Notes: a model not told the origin generated them from the sequence alone. Counted from the first letter of the stretch, positions 8,659 to 17,571 are shown. The stretch: DNA of 64,000 bases from CAKZNE01 sp964485405 (GCA_964485405.1 CAZAJG010000011.1:35482-99481); one strand, 5' to 3'. Program-made: numbers and translations.

Positions 8659-9936
8659 TTACTTTTTAAAATGTTGTAAAAGCGCACAAAATTTCAAGAA
8701 TTCTTCTTGAGTTATTTCATGCCTGGCCTTGATGTAAAAATATTGTAGAAAGAGCCGTTTAATTACTTTTTCGGCTATTCCTGTTTTAAGATGTAGTCTT
8801 TTATAAAAATCATCGTTCACAACAGTAGAGTCGAGATTATACTCTTGGCGGATATGAGCCAAAAAATAGTTCATCTTTTTTAAAGCTACATCCCTATGGT
8901 TGTTGTGCATGAGATACAGATTTCCCAATGTCTCCGTAAATTTTAAACTCATGTTCTGAGGTGAGTTGATCACTGGGATAATGCGTTGCTTTCTTCTAAT
9001 CTGAAAAAGCATGAATAAGAATATGGAAAAGAGCAAGGTATAAAAGGCCCAACTCAAAGCTTTGTTGGAATGTATGAAACTCAGTATAGAAGGTGTGTTT
9101 CTATTAGTAGATTGGGAGTCGTGAATGAATGAAAAATAATAGCTGTCTTCAACAGGCAATTGCTTTAGAATGGTTTCGGTTACTGCTGTACCTCTCTTTA
9201 AAAGATTATAGTTGGCGAAAGCAACAGGAAGTGAAAAATAGGTCACCTTTCCTTCGCCAACCGGAATGCTTACACCCACAACATCACCATATTGGTTTTG
9301 GGCAATCACTTCGGCATTTTCTGGTAAAGAATCAATTTTGGTAAAACTGTCAAAAGGCTTTAGCGCTGTAAGTTGGCCGTCTGGTGTTTGAATGGTAAAG
9401 AGGCTATCCACATTTTTATCATATAAGATAGAAGTGAGTCTAAAATTGACCTCAATGTCTAAGAAATCCTGGATATCTTTTTCCATCTTATCGGCTAAAA
9501 TAAGCGCATGATTGCCTTGATAAATATGCATCCAAAAAGCTCTTTTGCTCTTTGGAGTCATATAGAAGCTTGAATAAAAACCAATTAAATTGAATCTTTT
9601 AACCTCATAATCCTCTAAAGCATATAAGGCATCTTCAATAGAGTCTTCCAAGTAAACTTGAGGTAATTCGCCTCCGAAGTAAGGGTCTGTTTCCGATTGA
9701 TTTATAAAAGGATAATAATGCTCCAGATCTGAAACGATAAGGTTGCGAACGTTTTTCTCCGGGAAAAAGTTCTCCAGCTGCTTTCCAAACACAGAAGCGC
9801 CATAGGGTTGTGAGTCGTGAAAACTATTGGATTGCACCCAACGAAAGGGTTTAGGCTGTGCAGCGGAATATATTATGGCCCCAAAAAGAGTGAGTAAAAC
9901 AGCAATACCACAAAAAAGAAGAATTTTCTTTATCAT
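8659..9936 (-). CDS. DUF4350 domain-containing membrane-anchored protein
   Basis: A 425-residue protein with an N-terminal signal anchor (ILLFCGIAVLLTLFGAIIYSAA), a long extracytoplasmic region and a second membrane helix (WAFYTLLFSIFLFMLFQI, about residues 293-310) followed by a basic cytoplasmic tail. The extracytoplasmic part matches the DUF4350 pattern seen in MoxR clusters (PYGASVFGKQL near the start; GEGKVTYFSLPVAFANYNLL before the helix). Function is unknown. It starts with an ATGA overlap with the preceding DUF4129 gene and ends 6 bases before the MoxR gene, so it belongs to the same operon. Confidence 0.8.
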   Translation of the reverse strand: MIKKILLFCGIAVLLTLFGAIIYSAAQPKPFRWVQSNSFHDSQPYGASVFGKQLENFFPEKNVRNLIVSDLEHYYPFINQSETDPYFGGELPQVYLEDSIEDALYALEDYEVKRFNLIGFYSSFYMTPKSKRAFWMHIYQGNHALILADKMEKDIQDFLDIEVNFRLTSILYDKNVDSLFTIQTPDGQLTALKPFDSFTKIDSLPENAEVIAQNQYGDVVGVSIPVGEGKVTYFSLPVAFANYNLLKRGTAVTETILKQLPVEDSYYFSFIHDSQSTNRNTPSILSFIHSNKALSWAFYTLLFSIFLFMLFQIRRKQRIIPVINSPQNMSLKFTETLGNLYLMHNNHRDVALKKMNYFLAHIRQEYNLDSTVVNDDFYKRLHLKTGIAEKVIKRLFLQYFYIKARHEITQEEFLKFCALLQHFKK

Positions 9937-10595
9937 GCGGCTTTGTTCTTTTTGAGTTGAAATAGATGTTGCTGAATCCTTTTGTACAAGGTTTCATTGG
10001 CTTCAGCCTCACCATACCAAACGTATTCATAGATTCGAGTAAGTGCCGAAAAAGGCTTTTGCAACCCTAAAGGTAACTCCATTAAGTATTGATGATTTGT
10101 TTTCTCCTTTTCCCATTGAATTTCCCCTTTTTTTTGAAGGTTCTGTAGGGCAAGAATAAAAGAGAACCGGATGGCTAATCGATAGTTATTTTCCTTTAGG
10201 GCCATTTCCAGCAATGGCAGATAATTAGTGTTTTCCAATTGTTCTTCGGAGATAAGCCGCACATCGCCTTTATCCGTGGCAACACTTAAAACCGGAGCCC
10301 TTGTGTTTTTCACAATCAGCCAAACTATCAGAATAAGGAGGCCCCCAATAACTATATAACTAACAGAAAAGGTGAAAAGGCGTGCTATAAAGGCTAATAT
10401 CTGACCAAAAAAACTGAGTATAGGGTTGTCTTTGCGCTTTATGGTTTTGTCGTAATCGTAACGGTTAGATTGATTGAGCCTATCTATTTGTTCTTGGTCA
10501 AACTCCCTTTTTCCATTGTTCTTTGCTTCATTAGAGTCGCAAGAAACCAGCAAAAGTTGCAGGATAATAAGTAGCAACGACAGTTTAGCTTTCAA
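9933..10595 (-). CDS. DUF4129 domain-containing putative lipoprotein/membrane protein
   Basis: A 220-residue protein. The N terminus is a lipoprotein-like signal (LLLIILQLLLVSC, Cys at residue 19), followed by a short hydrophilic segment and a membrane helix (VIGGLLILIVWLIV, about 81-95). The C-terminal helical domain fits DUF4129 (NNYRLAIRFSFILALQNLQK, and LTRIYEYVWYGE). DUF4129 proteins accompany MoxR/DUF58 modules. The likely start is TTG 10595, overlapping the SpoIIM-like gene by 11 bases. Co-translation within the operon is likely. Confidence 0.75.
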   Translation of the reverse strand: MKAKLSLLLIILQLLLVSCDSNEAKNNGKREFDQEQIDRLNQSNRYDYDKTIKRKDNPILSFFGQILAFIARLFTFSVSYIVIGGLLILIVWLIVKNTRAPVLSVATDKGDVRLISEEQLENTNYLPLLEMALKENNYRLAIRFSFILALQNLQKKGEIQWEKEKTNHQYLMELPLGLQKPFSALTRIYEYVWYGEAEANETLYKRIQQHLFQLKKNKAA

Positions 10596-11550
10596 GGAAT
10601 CGTTTTTTTAGGAGTTGATGAGGGTAATACACAAAGTACCATACGATAAAGAGAAAAGACGCACCAATGATACCTGCTCTGAAAAACAAAGGAGATTCTG
10701 TTAAGCGCGTAATGAAGCTTTCTAAAAATCCGGCTAGTATGATAAGAGGCACAATACCTACACTCATTTTTAAGGCTTGTTTACCTCCTTTAATCAACGA
10801 ATTTTTTCGAGGCAAAGTTCCCGGAAACAATAGGCTGTTGCCCAAAGTAATTCCTGCAGCCCCCGCCATAACAATGCAAGAAATTTCTATTGTTCCATGA
10901 ATCCATATGGTAAGAAAGGAATCCCAAAAAAGACCTTTTTGCAAAAAGAAGTATTGGAAACAGCCAAGCATTACACCATTTACAAATAGAAAATAGTAGG
11001 TGCCTAAACTAAACAGTATACCCGCTATGAGTGTATAAGAGGCCACACGAATATTGTTGGTAGTGATGCCTAAAAACATTCCATGAGAATTAGAATCCTT
11101 GTAAACGGCCATGGGGTCGCCTTCTTCGATGTTTTTCAAGGTCATATCCACATACTCATCTCCAAGCACCACTCTAGCAAACGTATCGTCATAATGGGTA
11201 GATACAACACCGATAATTACGGCCAAAAGGAAAAAGCTGAATGCGTAAATTAGCTTTCTTTGGTTTCTGCCCATGGCAATGGGTACTTCATACCTCCAAA
11301 AGGAGAGTAAACGAGACCATTTTTCTCTTTTTTTCCGATTGATTTTTTGGTAGATACCAGCGGTTAAAAGATTCAAATATCTTGTAGCAATACTTTTAGG
11401 ATAAAAAGTTCTGGAATAGCTGAGGTCATCGGTTAATTCTACAAAAAGATCAGCAGATTCATCCGGGTGTAACTGGCTCTTTTTATCGAGTATCTGCTCT
11501 ACCTTTCTCCACTTTTTTTCATTCTTAGCTAAAAATGACGCTTCTCTCAT
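10585..11550 (-). CDS. SpoIIM family (stage II sporulation protein M-like) membrane protein
   Basis: A 321-residue protein starting at ATG 11550, the first gene of the MoxR operon. A soluble helical N terminus (MREASFLAKNEKKWRKVE) is followed by about five membrane helices. The signature segment near residues 195-235 (FLTIWIHGTIEISCIVMAGA) matches the SpoIIM/DUF95 core. In non-sporulating bacteria this family is commonly found beside RDD and MoxR genes, as here; its role is not established. It is transcribed divergently from the RDD gene, with only 24 bases between the two proposed starts. Confidence 0.85.
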   Translation of the reverse strand: MREASFLAKNEKKWRKVEQILDKKSQLHPDESADLFVELTDDLSYSRTFYPKSIATRYLNLLTAGIYQKINRKKREKWSRLLSFWRYEVPIAMGRNQRKLIYAFSFFLLAVIIGVVSTHYDDTFARVVLGDEYVDMTLKNIEEGDPMAVYKDSNSHGMFLGITTNNIRVASYTLIAGILFSLGTYYFLFVNGVMLGCFQYFFLQKGLFWDSFLTIWIHGTIEISCIVMAGAAGITLGNSLLFPGTLPRKNSLIKGGKQALKMSVGIVPLIILAGFLESFITRLTESPLFFRAGIIGASFLFIVWYFVYYPHQLLKKRFLES

Positions 11551-11574
11551 TGAGTTGATTATCTTGGCCGTTAT

Positions 11575-12411
11575 ATTACAAGTTTTATCTCGGAATTAAA
11601 AGTACATACAGCCCAAAACGTTTTATTAGAATTACCTCTAGCCAATGCAGGACATCGACTCTTTGCGGGTGTTATTGATGTGGTTGTAATGACTCTTTAT
11701 GTAATCTTAGCCAATATAGTACTTATTCATCTTTTTAGTGTTCGTCTTTTTGAAGAATTCAGGCTTTTCCCCTTTTTTGTTTTAGCCGTACCGATTACTT
11801 TTTATTTGCCTTTGTGCGAATACTTTTGGAACGGTAAAACCGTAGGTAAGTACTTTGTAAAAATGCGGGTAATGCATATAGATGGATCGGCTGCTACTTT
11901 AGGAGATATTACTTTGAGGTGGCTATTGCGCACCATTGATATTAAGCTGGGCTTTCTATTCATTTTTTTTATACCCAAAAGCTCCAACTCTGAGGTAGCG
12001 GAGTACATTATAGGATTGATTTACTTTTTCATGATTTTTCCTATGCCCGTTGTAGGGATACTATTTATGTTGCTAACCAAAAAAAATCAAAGAGTAGGTG
12101 ATTTGGTAGCGAATACAGTTGTGGTAAGAAATACCAGACCACTTTCTTTGGATGATACGATCTTAAGAAAAACAGAGGTTAATTACCAGCCGGTTTTTGC
12201 CAATGCTTTGGATCTAAGCGATAGAGATATATACATCATTAAAAATGTATTGGATAGCTACAAGAACACCAAGAATCGTAAAGTGGTTAATGACTTAGCA
12301 ATAAAGGCCAGAGAAATCCTAAAGATTAAAGAGAAAATAGAACCTGTAGCATTACTGCAAACCTTGGTTAAGGACTACAATCACCTAGCTAAGAAAAAAG
12401 ACGAAGTTTAG
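11575..12411 (+). CDS. RDD family membrane protein, apparent ATT start
   Basis: The first canonical start in frame (GTG 11680) would remove the family-defining first part. The frame is open from 11554, and the codons before 11680 encode ELKVHTAQNVLLELPLANAG and then HRLFAGVID, which supply the Arg and Asp that open an RDD domain. No ATG, GTG or TTG occurs in 11554-11679, so I propose ATT at 11575 (278 residues, beginning TSFISELK after the initiator). Four hydrophobic helices follow, with GKTVGKYFVKMRV and QRVGDLVANTVVV motifs typical of RDD proteins, then a soluble tail. It is divergent from the SpoIIM-like gene, its usual partner. Function of RDD proteins varies and is unknown here. Confidence 0.75.
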   Translation: MTSFISELKVHTAQNVLLELPLANAGHRLFAGVIDVVVMTLYVILANIVLIHLFSVRLFEEFRLFPFFVLAVPITFYLPLCEYFWNGKTVGKYFVKMRVMHIDGSAATLGDITLRWLLRTIDIKLGFLFIFFIPKSSNSEVAEYIIGLIYFFMIFPMPVVGILFMLLTKKNQRVGDLVANTVVVRNTRPLSLDDTILRKTEVNYQPVFANALDLSDRDIYIIKNVLDSYKNTKNRKVVNDLAIKAREILKIKEKIEPVALLQTLVKDYNHLAKKKDEV

Positions 12412-12412
12412 G

Positions 12413-14842
12413 TTAAGCTTTTTTTATACGCTGCCAAACCGCAATACCGCTTCCAATAGCCATCAAAACACATCCAATCCAAAGCACATTGATCATTGGA
12501 AAAACGATCGCTTTCATAATGATGAAAGGTTTTTCATTGGGATCAACTTCTGTCCAAGCAGTAATCTTAAATCTTTTACTATTTGTGTCCTCTCTATCTA
12601 TATCCGATAATCGGAACTTGAATTTTTGGGCTTCCAGAATAGCATCTTCATGCGATAAGGAGTTTCCTTCTAAAAGGTAAACGGGACGTGCAACGTACTC
12701 TTCTCCTAAAACATTAATGATTCTCAGTTTAGCGGTTAATCGCAAACGGGCTAATTCTTGGGTTTCTTGGTTAAAAGCAACCTTTACTTTCACACTATCC
12801 ATAATCACAAAATGACGCTGATAGATGGCGGTATCTCCTTCTTGCATCATAATTTCCATCTCACTAGCATAACCGTCACCGGTTTGAGGATCTAAATAAG
12901 AGGAGTAAGTTACGTGTGTATAAATATCCTTTTCCCAAAAGTGTTCCGTATCTGGATTGGGCGTAGGGCCCATATTGTCAGACATCTGTAGGAATGGACT
13001 TAAATCAAACTCTTTCTGTAAACCGTTTTCTGTTTTACTGTAATAACTCACATCGTAAAACTGCTTGTCCTTCTCCTCACGCATCCCATTGAATACAATT
13101 TGGTAATTGGAAAGTGCCGTGGTGTCTCCTAATTCTAGAAGGGCATTTTCACTAGAGGGTAAGTCCTCCGAAAGGAAAACATTGGTATTGCTTATAATTT
13201 CTTTTTTAGCATTAGAAAGTAAAGACCCTACCATAACGAGAGCAAAACCTACATGTGCTATAGAACTGCCACTTAATTTAAAGTTTCCTTTGCCTACAAT
13301 AAGCCAATAATCAAGGTTGCTAATAGCTGCAAAAAGACCTGTAAATAAGAGGGTTAAATAAAGTGGCTGTTTCCAAAAATCAAAAGCATAAGCTACCGCT
13401 AGCGTGGCTACTACAGAAATGATAACCGAACGCGTAATTCGCTTCCAAAATAACTTGGATGACGTTTTTTTATAATTCAGGAATTGAGCAAATCCAATTA
13501 AAAAGGTGATCACAATGGAAAATGGAATCTGCCATAAATTGTAGTGCTGAATGGCATCCAAAGGCGGAGCCATTTTCTCTGAACGCATCGGAACTAATCC
13601 ATCTGGACCAATAAGTGCGTTGATAACCGGAATGGAGGTGCTGAATATAATTTGGAAGGCGGAGATCATTAAGACTAAACTTCCAATAAACATCCAGAAC
13701 TCTCTGGAGCTCAATTCATCATCCGTTTTACTTTTTGGCAAATGCTTCCATCTAGCAAAAAACAGTCCATAAGAAATAACGGTGAAAAACAACAGATAAA
13801 TGAGCAGTTGGCCGCTTAGGCCAAGATCAACAAAGGCATGAACCGAGGTGTCTCCTAATATTCCGCTTCGGGTAAGAAAGGTGGAATATAGAACCAACAT
13901 AAAGGTGAAAATGGTCATGAAGAAGGCTGCAGATAAGCCTGTTTTCCTGTTGCGATACATCAATAGCAAGTGTGCACTACCCACCATGGTAAGCCAAGGC
14001 ACAAGAGAGGAATTTTCTACGGGATCCCATGCCCAGAAACCACCAAAACTAAGTGCTTCATAAGCCCAAGCACCACCCATTAAAATTCCTGTACCAAATA
14101 TCATTACACTGAAATAAGCCCACGGAATAGCCGGTTTTACCCAATTGCTATAATCTCTTGTAAATAGCGCACCCATGGCTAATGCAAAAGGAGGTAGGGC
14201 AGAAGCAAAACCTAAAAACAAGGTAGGCGGGTGGATGGTCATCCAATAGTTTTGCAATAGCGGATTTAAACCACTACCGTCCATGAAAATGGGGAATTTA
14301 TTGAGATAATCAAGAACTTCAGTCCAGGGTAAACCAATGTTTTCTCGTGCATTCCGCATCAATACAAATGGACTGCTTCCAATATTAACATCGCCAATAT
14401 AAATGCCGAGGATCATAGAGGCTAAGAAGGCCTGTACAAGAGAAAAGGTGATCATAGAGGCGGCTTCCAGTTTTTTGGAAGTGTACATTAGAATTAGACC
14501 CAATACCGCATGCCAGAACATCCACAGGATAAAGCTTCCTTCTTGACCTTCCCAAAAGGCGCTAAAAATGTATCTACCAGGAAGATCTAAAGAGGAGTGT
14601 TTCCAAATATAATCGTACTCAAAATAATGATTGAGCATGAGGTAAAATAGAGTACCAACAATAGCGAAAACACCAAAAGCATGTGCTAGAAAGGAATAAC
14701 GAGCAATCCTTTTATATCCACTTTCTTGTGTTCGATGATATAAGAAGTAAGAAACAGCGCTGATAATAGCAGCGGCAAATGATAGACTTACAAAAAAGCG
14801 CCCAGCCAAGCCGGGGAGCACGTGTTCTCCTATGTATTCCAT
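12413..14842 (-). CDS. ccmF: Cytochrome c maturation haem lyase CcmF/CcsA-type
   Basis: An 809-residue polytopic membrane protein. It has the tryptophan-rich haem-handling motif FWAWDPVENSSLVPW (about residues 264-278) and many membrane helices. Flanking histidines include one in NYWMTIHPPTLFLGFA and one in GDTSVHAF. CcmF takes haem from CcmE and attaches it to apocytochrome c. At 809 residues it is longer than the roughly 650 of E. coli CcmF; the extra length is mostly a periplasmic domain between the penultimate and last helices (about 560-775). The start codon directly follows the ccmE stop (TAAATG), so it is the last gene of the ccm operon. Confidence 0.92.
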   Translation of the reverse strand: MEYIGEHVLPGLAGRFFVSLSFAAAIISAVSYFLYHRTQESGYKRIARYSFLAHAFGVFAIVGTLFYLMLNHYFEYDYIWKHSSLDLPGRYIFSAFWEGQEGSFILWMFWHAVLGLILMYTSKKLEAASMITFSLVQAFLASMILGIYIGDVNIGSSPFVLMRNARENIGLPWTEVLDYLNKFPIFMDGSGLNPLLQNYWMTIHPPTLFLGFASALPPFALAMGALFTRDYSNWVKPAIPWAYFSVMIFGTGILMGGAWAYEALSFGGFWAWDPVENSSLVPWLTMVGSAHLLLMYRNRKTGLSAAFFMTIFTFMLVLYSTFLTRSGILGDTSVHAFVDLGLSGQLLIYLLFFTVISYGLFFARWKHLPKSKTDDELSSREFWMFIGSLVLMISAFQIIFSTSIPVINALIGPDGLVPMRSEKMAPPLDAIQHYNLWQIPFSIVITFLIGFAQFLNYKKTSSKLFWKRITRSVIISVVATLAVAYAFDFWKQPLYLTLLFTGLFAAISNLDYWLIVGKGNFKLSGSSIAHVGFALVMVGSLLSNAKKEIISNTNVFLSEDLPSSENALLELGDTTALSNYQIVFNGMREEKDKQFYDVSYYSKTENGLQKEFDLSPFLQMSDNMGPTPNPDTEHFWEKDIYTHVTYSSYLDPQTGDGYASEMEIMMQEGDTAIYQRHFVIMDSVKVKVAFNQETQELARLRLTAKLRIINVLGEEYVARPVYLLEGNSLSHEDAILEAQKFKFRLSDIDREDTNSKRFKITAWTEVDPNEKPFIIMKAIVFPMINVLWIGCVLMAIGSGIAVWQRIKKA

Positions 14843-15238
14843 TTATTCGTAAGTTTCGTAACCGCTTATTTCGTTTGTTTCATTGTATTTGGAAGGGCAC
14901 TTCATCAATATTTCTTCCGCTATAAAAACACTGTCGTTTACAAATCCTTTCATCGTAATTTCCTCACTTCTTTCAAAATCTTGAGGTTTGGGTTGATGAT
15001 AGTTTACGGTGTGTTTTTCTCCATCCTTATCAATAGCACCAAAAGTGAATACTCCAGCGCGCGCGTCAAAGTGCATGCTAGCCTCTTCATCTAAGTAGCC
15101 GATTACGGTATATTTTGTTTTAGGATTGGCTTTTGCTTCTGCAAACCCTACATAAGTTGATGCATCATTGATGGTTACCATAATGGCTCCAATGGCTAAA
15201 GCAATAACTATGATGATGGCGATGTGTGTTCTTTTCAT
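14843..15238 (-). CDS. ccmE: Haem chaperone CcmE, Cys-x3-Tyr variant
   Basis: A 131-residue protein with one N-terminal membrane anchor (about 5-22) and an OB-fold periplasmic domain. CcmE normally binds haem covalently through a His in an HxxxY motif near the C terminus. At that place this protein has CPSKY, with Cys114 and Tyr118, following FVNDSVFIAEEILMK. His81 and His66 lie elsewhere. Cys-type CcmE is known from archaea and some deltaproteobacteria (the 'System I*' variant, established knowledge). The gene overlaps the upstream CcmD-like gene by 4 bases and abuts ccmF. Confidence 0.88.
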   Translation of the reverse strand: MKRTHIAIIIVIALAIGAIMVTINDASTYVGFAEAKANPKTKYTVIGYLDEEASMHFDARAGVFTFGAIDKDGEKHTVNYHQPKPQDFERSEEITMKGFVNDSVFIAEEILMKCPSKYNETNEISGYETYE

Positions 15239-15456
15239 TTCTCAGAATCTTTTTCCAGTTTTCCAATTTTCCTATCTATACTCACCAAGTAGATGGTTAT
15301 TACTGCGAAAATTATGGCTAGGATAGCTACTACAACATATATTTTTCCATTGCTTCGCATTACATCTGCCATCTCAACCTCAGGTCTTTGTGCAAATAAA
15401 CCCAAGCTTAAAAACAGCATTAAAGCGGTAATGGAATATTTAAGTCTTTTAATCAT
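15235..15456 (-). CDS. CcmD-like small membrane protein
   Basis: The start at ATG 15456 gives 73 residues and lies 4 bases after the ccmC stop; a longer reading would overlap ccmC. The N terminus looks like a signal peptide (YSITALMLFLSLGLFAQ). It is followed by MADVMRSNGKIYVVVAILAIIF, a single membrane helix with the charged residues after it (DRKIGKLEKD) seen in CcmD, which stabilises CcmC and releases holo-CcmE. Position between ccmC and ccmE supports this role; sequence similarity alone would be weak. Confidence 0.75.
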   Translation of the reverse strand: MIKRLKYSITALMLFLSLGLFAQRPEVEMADVMRSNGKIYVVVAILAIIFAVITIYLVSIDRKIGKLEKDSEK

Positions 15457-15460
15457 CTGA

Positions 15461-16150
15461 TTATTCTTTTCCAAATGAGTTATTGTTTTCAACGTCTTCT
15501 TTTTTCCAAAGGAGTTTATAGTAACGCACCTTTAAGTTGGTGATCCAAACTCCAACAAGGGTCCAGCCAATAATAGCTGGGTAAAATACAGCGCGCATTC
15601 TGCTGTCAAGGTCATAACCTCCAAAACCAGGATTACCTCCATTACCAGGATGCAAACTATCGGTCATACGTGGTAGTATACCAATAAAAACGAACATCAT
15701 AACAAAGGCGAAAATATTATAAACCGCTGCTAAACGACCTTTCTTTTGTTCATCATCAACGGAGCCTCTTAGCACAAAGTAGGCCATGTATATGAGTATG
15801 GTAACCGCTGTTCCATTGAGCTTAGGGTCGTTTACCCAAAAAGCACCCCATGTAAAACGTGCCCATACCATTCCGGTAATAAGACCAGCTGTTGCCAGAA
15901 CCATTCCAGTAAGCGCAAATTCTTTGGCTTTCATGTCTGACTCTTGCGTTTGATCTCTCAGATGTTTAATGCTGTAAACCAAAGAAGTTCCCATTAAAAT
16001 AATCATCGCAAACCACATGGGTACGTGGAAGTATAGAGAACGGATGGATTCGTTTAGGATATCCATTTTAGGAACACCTCCTAAAAAACCTTGAATGATG
16101 GTGTAAAAAACCAATAATACACCCAGAGCTTTCCACCAATGTTTTTTCAT
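15461..16150 (-). CDS. ccmC: Haem exporter/handling protein CcmC
   Basis: A 229-residue protein with about six membrane helices. It contains SLYFHVPMWFAM near residue 40, with a haem-ligand histidine, and a modified tryptophan-rich motif FTWGAFWVNDPKLNG (about 103-117), where the second Trp-Asp pair of the usual WGxxWxWD is Asn-Asp. A second conserved histidine is in DSLHPGNGGNP (about 165). CcmC loads haem onto CcmE. It sits 9 bases downstream of ccmB in the same operon. Confidence 0.9.
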   Translation of the reverse strand: MKKHWWKALGVLLVFYTIIQGFLGGVPKMDILNESIRSLYFHVPMWFAMIILMGTSLVYSIKHLRDQTQESDMKAKEFALTGMVLATAGLITGMVWARFTWGAFWVNDPKLNGTAVTILIYMAYFVLRGSVDDEQKKGRLAAVYNIFAFVMMFVFIGILPRMTDSLHPGNGGNPGFGGYDLDSRMRAVFYPAIIGWTLVGVWITNLKVRYYKLLWKKEDVENNNSFGKE

Positions 16151-16159
16151 TCTAACATT

Positions 16160-16816
16160 TTAATCACGCCAAAGGTAGGCAAATAACATATAGGACAATA
16201 GTACTGAAACCAAGGCTAGCATTAGTAAAATCAATAAAGTAGGCGCATTAACCGACCAAGAAAATCCGGTTACGGCACGAATACTTGTTTTACTCAAAGC
16301 CAACACTTGAGGATATAATAAGGGGATGCTTAATATGGCGGGTAGTGCTGGGTTATCGCCTGCTTTCGCGGAAATACCAGCAACAAAAGTTAAGATGCCG
16401 GCAAAGCCAGCACATCCAACCCATAACAATACAATAAAGGCCCATGGGTTATGCACAATATCTCCGAGTAAAAAATTGAAAAGAAGAAAAGTGAATAAAC
16501 CAATGGTGAAGAGGTATACAAAGTTGTAGGCAATTTTACCCAAGATCAAAGCTTGAGGCTTTACTAGCGTAAAGTAGAGGAGGAATCTTTTGTCTGCTTC
16601 GTTTTGAAAGCTCCTAAAAGCAGCTTGAATAGCCGCAAAAACAAGAACAATCCAAAAAAGAGCATTCCAAGTTTCTGGGGTTATGGTGTTGTTAAATACC
16701 AAATAACCCAAGTAGGTGGTAGTAAGCACATAAAGTAAAACGGAGAGCACACTTTGACGTTTGCGCCACTCTAGTTTAAAATTCAACTTTATGATTTCAC
16801 TGATTTGCAGAAGCAT
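16160..16816 (-). CDS. ccmB: Haem exporter subunit CcmB
   Basis: A 218-residue protein of about six membrane helices, first gene of the ccm operon. The N terminus IIKLNFKLEWRKRQ and the segment FRSFQNEADKRFLLYFTLV are typical of CcmB, the membrane subunit of the CcmAB ABC transporter that drives release of holo-CcmE. The last third includes ILSIPLLYPQVLALSK, also characteristic. No ccmA ATPase gene is present in this window, so its partner must be encoded elsewhere. The gene is separated from the divergent peroxidase gene by about 150 bases. Confidence 0.88.
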   Translation of the reverse strand: MLLQISEIIKLNFKLEWRKRQSVLSVLLYVLTTTYLGYLVFNNTITPETWNALFWIVLVFAAIQAAFRSFQNEADKRFLLYFTLVKPQALILGKIAYNFVYLFTIGLFTFLLFNFLLGDIVHNPWAFIVLLWVGCAGFAGILTFVAGISAKAGDNPALPAILSIPLLYPQVLALSKTSIRAVTGFSWSVNAPTLLILLMLALVSVLLSYMLFAYLWRD

Positions 16817-16965
16817 CTGACAAAAATAGTTCAGGAAGGGAGGTCTACCATTCCTTACAATCGATCTATTTTAATTTAGAATCGTTAAAAACAATGAAGG
16901 ATTACGAACTTTAAGCGCGAAATGAGATTACCTTTATTCACGATTTACTGTCATAATTTGATATC

Positions 16966-17526
16966 ATGAAAAAATTAGCCCTTCTATCTATTGTTGCCAT
17001 CACGTTTATGGTGCTCAACTCTTTCAAATTAGTTCTGGAAATGAAAAATCTGCATCAATTCTCCTCTGAAACCTTATCGGGTGAATCTTTCAACTTCTCT
17101 GAGCTTAAAGGGAAACGAGTGCTTATTGTAAATACAGCAAGTAAATGTGGCTTTACTTCTCAATATGAGCAGCTTCAAGAATTGTACGATATGTACAAGG
17201 ACAAAAACTTTGTGGTAATCGGTTTTCCTTCGAACGATTTTGGCAAACAAGAACCAGGAAAAAATGAAGAGATAGCGGATTTTTGTAAAAAGAATTTTGG
17301 TGTTACGTTTCCGATGATGGCAAAAACTCCTGTTAAAGGTGATGATCAACATCCGATATACAAATGGCTTACGCACAAAGAAGAGAATGGAAAGGAAGAT
17401 GTTAAAGTAAGCTGGAACTTTAACAAATTTTTGATAGATGAGAACGGCCAATGGGTAGCTCATTATGGATCAAGAACGAAGCCTACGGATGAAGAAATTG
17501 TAGCTTTTGCCAAAGGGGAGGAATAG
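16966..17526 (+). CDS. Glutathione/thioredoxin peroxidase (GPx family), exported
   Basis: A 186-residue peroxidase. The first 20 residues look like a signal peptide or anchor (LALLSIVAITFMVLNSF). The catalytic tetrad is visible: Cys61 in NTASKCGFTSQY, Gln95 in FPSNDFGKQEPG, and Trp150-Asn151 in VSWNFNKF. A second Cys at 107 (DFCKKNFGVTFP) lies where thioredoxin-dependent GPx enzymes carry their resolving cysteine, so thioredoxin is the likelier reductant. It removes hydrogen or lipid peroxides. It is monocistronic or leads the mtaB group. Confidence 0.88.
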   Translation: MKKLALLSIVAITFMVLNSFKLVLEMKNLHQFSSETLSGESFNFSELKGKRVLIVNTASKCGFTSQYEQLQELYDMYKDKNFVVIGFPSNDFGKQEPGKNEEIADFCKKNFGVTFPMMAKTPVKGDDQHPIYKWLTHKEENGKEDVKVSWNFNKFLIDENGQWVAHYGSRTKPTDEEIVAFAKGEE

Positions 17527-17571
17527 ATAAAATTCCCAATTTTCTCCTTATTAAATCCAAGCAACTAATTC

